A stretch of DNA of 64,000 bases from Corythucha ciliata (Eukaryota; Arthropoda; Insecta; Hemiptera; Tingidae): assembly GCA_038030265.1 (NCBI GenBank), contig CM075939.1, forward strand, positions 25,091,253 to 25,155,252. Reading direction: 5' to 3'. A model generated the notes under the pieces. The model did no database searches. It saw nothing but the letters and a program-made list of their open reading frames with translations, and had not been told where the DNA came from. The position numbers and the translations under genes are program-made. Below are positions 58,961 to 64,000 of the stretch, in pieces; positions within the stretch are counted from its first letter, which is position 1, and the number at the start of each line of letters is the position of its first letter.

Positions 58961-61599
58961 AATTAGAACTTTTCCTCACCAACCGATAGCTCATCCAAAA
59001 CACAAATCATTTTATTTAATCTGAGCGGAAGGGGAAAAAAAGGAAACGAAGCATCCATCACAGTTGTCCCTGTAACTCTTTTTACCCGATACATCCTCCT
59101 TTTCTTTGCCATCCCTCGTTTCTGCTGTTATATCCGTCTTTACCCCTCCTGAATATTGATCACAATTCCATCTCCCGTTCTCCATCTTTTCTACCTGTCA
59201 ACTCTCTTTTTTTCCTCGCGTATGTGACAAGCATGTATTAAACGAATGACCGACACGAAAGATTCCTAGTGAAAATAGACGGATGAGGTTGTAGGGGGAG
59301 AAAAACATTTTTGTTGAACTGCGCTTGTCAAGTTATACCTTTTTGACGGTTTCATCTTTTTATGAAAAGGAGGAAAAGTAATGGCGATTGATAATATGAG
59401 AGGATGAGGGGTAGAGAAGACGAGCATAAAATAAGTATTTTTCGAAAATGTATTTCTCTCCTAAGAGGGGCTACGTGAAGTAAAAGAGGGGGAAGTGTAT
59501 CAGTTGGCGAGGAAGAAATAAATTTGAAGTCTGTATAAGAATGTGCGTGGGGTTTTTGGTAACGGAATGGGTGGGAGGAGGTGAGTGGCAAGGATGGATG
59601 ACGCTCACGCTCCCTCAGGAAGAATTTAGCAGCTTTGAAAAGAATTGTACTCTGCTGCCAGTTGCCTCGTCCTTCTTTCCTTCGTCCTTCTTCCGTCCTT
59701 CTTTCCTTCTTTTTGCCGGTTGCTATTTTCTATCGTCCTTTTCACTCTTTCCTTTCTTCCCCTCTTTCCCCCTCTTCGTATAGCAATGAATCAAGGTAAC
59801 TCGAGTGACGTAAAAAAAAAAAAAAAAAAAACCCCCGAGGGAATCAAGTTTGGCCCTCTTTTTTACTATAGCCCGTGGCACCTCACTTTCATACATAGTT
59901 TAAATTTCCTTGTCTCGTAAGTATAGCTCCAATTAGTCTGGTTGAGGGATTGTCAGCCAAGCATGTTTTGCCGACCTGAAAATCCTAATACAATTTTCAA
60001 TTTTACTATCCGCGAGTTAATTAAACTTACGTTTCCTTTTCTAATAATAAAAAAAAAAAAATGAAAAATGCCTCGCCCCGCGAAGGCGTGTAACCGCAGG
60101 CTAAAGAGAGCCTTACAAAATGGTTTTATTGGCAAAGAGGAAGATACAGCGGTGGGCAAAAAATAATTAAATGAAAAACGCGTAGCGTGGCCTTCTTTCC
60201 CTGAACAATTTCAAGGGAGCTGGAAAGCTAGCTCTGGATTGGTTGTGGGGGGATAGGAGAACAGCAAAAAGAGAACAAAATGAGCCGTTCGTTACACCGC
60301 CCGGGGGTTGCTGTACAGAGGAAGGAGAGAAGGGAAAAAAGTGTTGTCACTAATTAAAAACTAATTTTCTTACTTTTTGTTTGTTTTTTGTTAGTGCTGC
60401 AATTATTATTTACCGGAAATAAAAACCAATTTGGATTTAATAGTTTTTCCAGCAAAGCAGGGCATGAACCGTTTAATTCATGGTCTCATTGATCTCTGCT
60501 AAAAAAAACAAAAAAAAACCCTTTTATAAATTAACGAACAGCAGAACATGCAGCCCATGATGGGGTTGCATTTCGCAATCTGGTAGTAATACTCTTCTTC
60601 ATCATTATTCGACTTCAATCCAGACGAACATTTGAATAACATTGGCGCGGTTTAGGCCCACTAAACAAACAGGTGACAGTATAATACGAAATAAATTCCC
60701 CCCTCCTCCCCGGAAACTTGATGTTCCACAAAGCTATTTACTTCATGAAATTACTGGCTAATAAGGGCTTTGAAAGACCGGAGCCCTCCGGAAATCTTCC
60801 TGGCGGTTACAAAGACGTGAGTCTTGAAGTCAAGCCCCCTCGCTCTCCACAAGAGTCATTTCAATGGGATCTCGAGACACGTAGTGATCTCCACCTCGTG
60901 AAATTCACGAGGCACGACTACGACTATAACGTGGGGGGGGGGGGGCACCGCTAACACTGTCAGCGACATTTTGAACTGGACAAGACGAAGAGGAGCGGTC
61001 CCTTTTAATAGTCATGCACGAAGAAAAAAAAAAAGTTTTTATGTTGTTCATTGCCTGAAACCGATAATATGGTGCGTAAAATGCGGAGTTCTTGAACTTC
61101 TTCCAGCTGCTAAATGAGCTATTTATGACATTGTTTCTCGAAATGGCTAGCAGTTGTGGTGACTGCTTAAGAAAAACGCGTTGCGTACTGTATTATTTTA
61201 CAGAATTTCGGTCTATTAACAGTGAAAAAAAAAGTAATGTATTGTGTTTTCGGTGAAAATTTTACCTTTTCGTGGACTATTAGATGTACTCACAAATGTT
61301 TTATAGATACATTAAACGAATCCCTTCGACTAAACGAGACGGGTGGGCGCCTGAACGAGACTACGAGTGCGGTGGTTGGTGCGGAAAAATGAGGGGGTGC
61401 GCAAAAGGGTGGCGAGCATCGGAACATTTTCCCGGCGCCTCTCCCCTTTATTACAGCCCCGATGGGTTGTCGGAGTGAGACCCCCCACTACCCGACGCTT
61501 TATTTTCGTTTGAGCAGACGGGGGGTGTAATTTTATTTGTGACTCTTCACCACTCCATATGAAACAGAGAAACTTTCAAATTTTAATTTTTGTGGAATA
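58961..61599. other. Noncoding region upstream of the protease-like gene
   Basis: Pyrimidine-rich tract at 59660-59780, A run at 59812-59830, G run at 60932-60944. A 78-codon frame at 60718-60954 contains a consensus-like donor (aaagac|gtgagt near 60818) and could be an exon of an unknown gene, but has no recognisable domain. The last bases before 61600 are the likely 5' untranslated region. Confidence 0.4.
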
Positions 61600-62574
61600 A
61601 TGATATTTAAAGCCCTCACAGTGCTACAATTAGCTCTTACGCATTGCCTTTGGCTGATCAATGACGTTAAGGGCGAAGCGTTCAAGTACACCGTTTCCCT
61701 TCGAGACGTGAAAAAAAATCACTTTTGCACGGGCTCATTGTTGTCGCCTCGTTACATATTAACAGCATGTAAGTGTGTGTACGATTTTTCAAGAAAAAAA
61801 GCTCACGATACGAAATATCTGGTGGCTCAAATTGGATTCGAAAACCGTGGCCGGAAGCAAATGCGTAAATTAGACAGAATCATACAACACAGAGATTGCG
61901 TCTTGAACAACAAAGGGAATTTCATCGAAAGTGATATCGCCGTAGCACGAGTCATGGACGGTTTCAAGCACCTCAAGCGACAAGATTTCGCCATATTAGC
62001 CAGCTCATTCAAAGCTGCCAAGGGTCGCCACTCCAACGCGTATCAAACCACCGGTTGGCGACCGAACTGCGAATTTAAATTGGACGACGTCACCTCAGTG
62101 ACTAATTTCACCGTCGAACTTAAATCACAACAGGAATGCAATCAGGAGATTTGTTTCAGATCGTTCATTAATAACGTCAAGTGTACCATAACGCGGTATA
62201 CATTGTGCGCTGACGACGGACCTCGTGGTCCACTGGAGCCGGGGCGTTTGAACGATTCGTGCTACGGAGACATCGGCGCTCCACTTGTGCTCAACGGTGT
62301 CGTCTATGGAATATCGTCGTCTCCAGTTTCTTGTTACAAGAGTGAACCCATGACGTTCACTAGAGTCGATTTTTTTGAGAGATGGATAAAGTCAATGGCT
62401 GCTAATAAGGGAACGATAATGTGCGTGACTTTATTTTATTTATTTTCAAATATACTTATCTCCTTCCTTTGGATTTGCTTTAGAACGACCGTAGGCTTTT
62501 TACACTCTCAACAGCTCTCTGCCGTAAAGGTATCGCCTGCAAGACACAGAATAAGAGCTGTGGAAGACAAATAG
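61600..62574 (+). CDS. Membrane-anchored inactive trypsin-fold serine protease homologue, single exon
   Basis: A 324-residue protein: signal peptide (about 1-25), an S1/trypsin-like domain (about 26-265), a membrane helix (about 273-294: IMCVTLFYLFSNILISFLWI) and a short basic tail. Trypsin landmarks are clear: HFCTGSLLSPRYILTACKC (41-59), SDIAVARV (111-118), TGWRPNC (151-157) and NDSCYGDIGAPLVL (218-231). The usual TAAHC reads TACKC, so the catalytic His is Lys58. The usual GDSGGP reads GDIGAP, so the catalytic Ser is Ile225. The middle Asp (112) and the specificity-pocket Asp (219) remain. There is no IVGG-type activation site. The protein should fold and bind but not cleave, like other serine protease homologues, here tethered to the cell surface. 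The open single-exon frame argues against a decayed gene. Partner unknown. Confidence 0.88.
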   Translation: MIFKALTVLQLALTHCLWLINDVKGEAFKYTVSLRDVKKNHFCTGSLLSPRYILTACKCVYDFSRKKAHDTKYLVAQIGFENRGRKQMRKLDRIIQHRDCVLNNKGNFIESDIAVARVMDGFKHLKRQDFAILASSFKAAKGRHSNAYQTTGWRPNCEFKLDDVTSVTNFTVELKSQQECNQEICFRSFINNVKCTITRYTLCADDGPRGPLEPGRLNDSCYGDIGAPLVLNGVVYGISSSPVSCYKSEPMTFTRVDFFERWIKSMAANKGTIMCVTLFYLFSNILISFLWICFRTTVGFLHSQQLSAVKVSPARHRIRAVEDK

Positions 62575-64000
62575 TCCCAACCACCGGCATCATTCATTTA
62601 AGACACATCTGTGTCTAACTGCAATTTCTCCCGATATTTACGGTGACCAAATTGTTTCCTTTGGAAAGAAGAACTCTGGTCTTTGGAAGAATCCATGAGA
62701 AGAATGCCACCACCATGAGGTCCTGCTTCACACAGGAAGCTAATCCGAAATACCTGAACCGGTCCTTACCCTTTTCATTCCGGTTGACTCCGGCGAAGTC
62801 CCTTCCGGGTAAACCCAAAAACCAAATGCATAGCATAAGTTCCTAGCACTGAATTAACACATTTTCATTCTGGCCGGGTCTGTTGCAAAATTACCAGTTT
62901 TGCGGGGCAAACAAGCAAGATTTGACCAATTACACGTTCGACATTTGTCGATTAATAATGTCATGGAAGTTTCAATGGAAATTAAACTTAACTTAGGTTG
63001 GGCCCAAACAACCTTGACACGCGCTTGTTGAGAGAACTGTAACTTTGACAGTTTACAGGCCTATGTGTGAGTTCCTGGCGATGAACTATTCGTCTCGAAG
63101 ATGGAAGGGTCCAGTTTTAAGGGCTAAATTACCTCAGTTTACCGCCTTTTGGCTGGCGCGGATCTTTGATTTTACCCGGCGGATATTCTGCCACGGTCTG
63201 ATATTCTGCTGATGTCTGATACTCTCGGATATTCTGCTGAAACGGTCGTCGTCGTCGTCGTCACTATGGCTTCGAATCGCGATCCTTTGAACAGAGCGCG
63301 GCACGCCGAACGATTTTCCATACGGTCAAAATGCGGCCTGTACGAATCCGAAAATGATGAGGTCGCGGTAGCGTATAAAGGTGGGTTTACACGGAGCGAA
63401 ACAGCCTCCAGGCGCGGATCCAGAGTTTTTCTGAGGGGGGGAGGGGCACAAAAAGTTTCTTGATCTGGCCGACGTGTTTTCTCAATTTCAGCCGCAATCG
63501 AACCATTTTACTAAATTTATCCTTGAATAAGTCTCCTCGTCTTACTTCGGCGGCTTTTCTTACTTTTGGTTTGCACTATTTATTTATTTCCATCGTAAAA
63601 CGAGGAATTGGTGCGCTTTCTCAATTTTAGCCGCCAAAGAACTCTTTTCTTAATATAACCACGAAGTTGAGTGAATCTGAAATCTGAAATAATAAATCTG
63701 AACTCAACAGTTGCCTCCGTTGAAGTTTTTCGCCGCCAGCTTGCACATAAGTCGAGGATAACGAGCCTCAACGGGTCACGTTTCACGCTCTTACAATGTT
63801 GGACGAAGATGATTGTATAATTATGTAGAAAGGGTGTACCAGATGACGAACTGCTCTTTGGGGCGGATCACGTGCGGTACTCATCAAAGTGTGAACATTA
63901 CGGCGAAAATGGAGTGGTGCAGGAGTATTGGGGGTGCCCTCGTTGGAGCGAGTGAAGTTTTCGTCATCATATGTATAGGTACTTCAAAAATGTCATCCTG
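62575..64000. other. Right flank, no firm gene
   Basis: Holds the 3' flank of the protease-like gene, a short minisatellite (63175-63240, tctgatattctgc-like units), a GTC run, and family C units near 63470-63650 (tttctcaatttcagccgc). A frame from an ATG at 63266 (MASNRDPLNRARHAERF...) runs into a donor-like aaag|gtgggt near 63380 and could be a first exon; support is weak. Confidence 0.35.

Noticed and set aside
59541..59920. 80- and 91-codon frames rich in Phe, Ser and Leu
   Set aside because: Translation of a pyrimidine-rich tract; overlapping frames give equally long products.

Overview
This window looks like nuclear DNA of an invertebrate animal. It has a multi-exon gene with GT-AG introns and animal-type EGF modules on the minus strand, two intronless genes at its edges, a decayed Ty3-type LTR retrotransposon, and abundant small inverted-repeat transposons. 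Long stretches hold very degenerate, quasi-periodic repeats. I cannot name the species. Nothing is bacterial, viral or organellar, and there are no rRNA genes, CRISPR arrays or convincing tRNA genes.

Layout. A 534-residue membrane-anchored ATP-grasp-like protein is encoded in one exon at 1507-3111 (+). From 3.1 to 10.2 kb I see only repeats and foldback elements. A DNER-like gene (Delta/Notch-like EGF-repeat receptor) runs on the minus strand from a stop at 10261 up to an acceptor at 19893. I traced nine exons: a Ser/Thr/Pro-rich linker plus conserved pre-EGF domain, seven EGF-like modules, one transmembrane helix and a short cytoplasmic tail carried by its own exon. A signal-peptide exon at 41373-41536 (-) has a matching phase-0 donor and may be its first coding exon. 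If so, intron 1 is about 21.5 kb and contains, antisense to the gene, the LTR element (21905-26105), a 1.25-kb element with ~155-bp terminal inverted repeats (34.8-36.0 kb) and a large degenerate repeat array (36.4-38.1 kb). From 41.6 to 61.5 kb I find no supported gene, only arrays, foldbacks and transposon remnants. At 61600-62574 (+) a one-exon gene encodes a trypsin-fold protein that has lost both the catalytic His and Ser and carries a C-terminal membrane anchor.

The genes are not an obvious functional unit. The most unusual material is (1) the membrane-bound, doubly inactivated serine protease homologue, (2) the intronless ATP-grasp-like gene whose metal-binding signature looks eroded, and (3) a set of several independent, ~25-45-nt quasi-periodic repeat families. 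The largest of these (17.5-18.2, 32.3-32.9, 36.4-38.1, 43.3-46.3 and 58.0-58.9 kb) has a higher-order organisation: a GC-rich head module followed by several AT-rich subunits. Exon edges, protein families and repeat alignments were worked out by eye; family comparisons rest on remembered sequences, not on searches.
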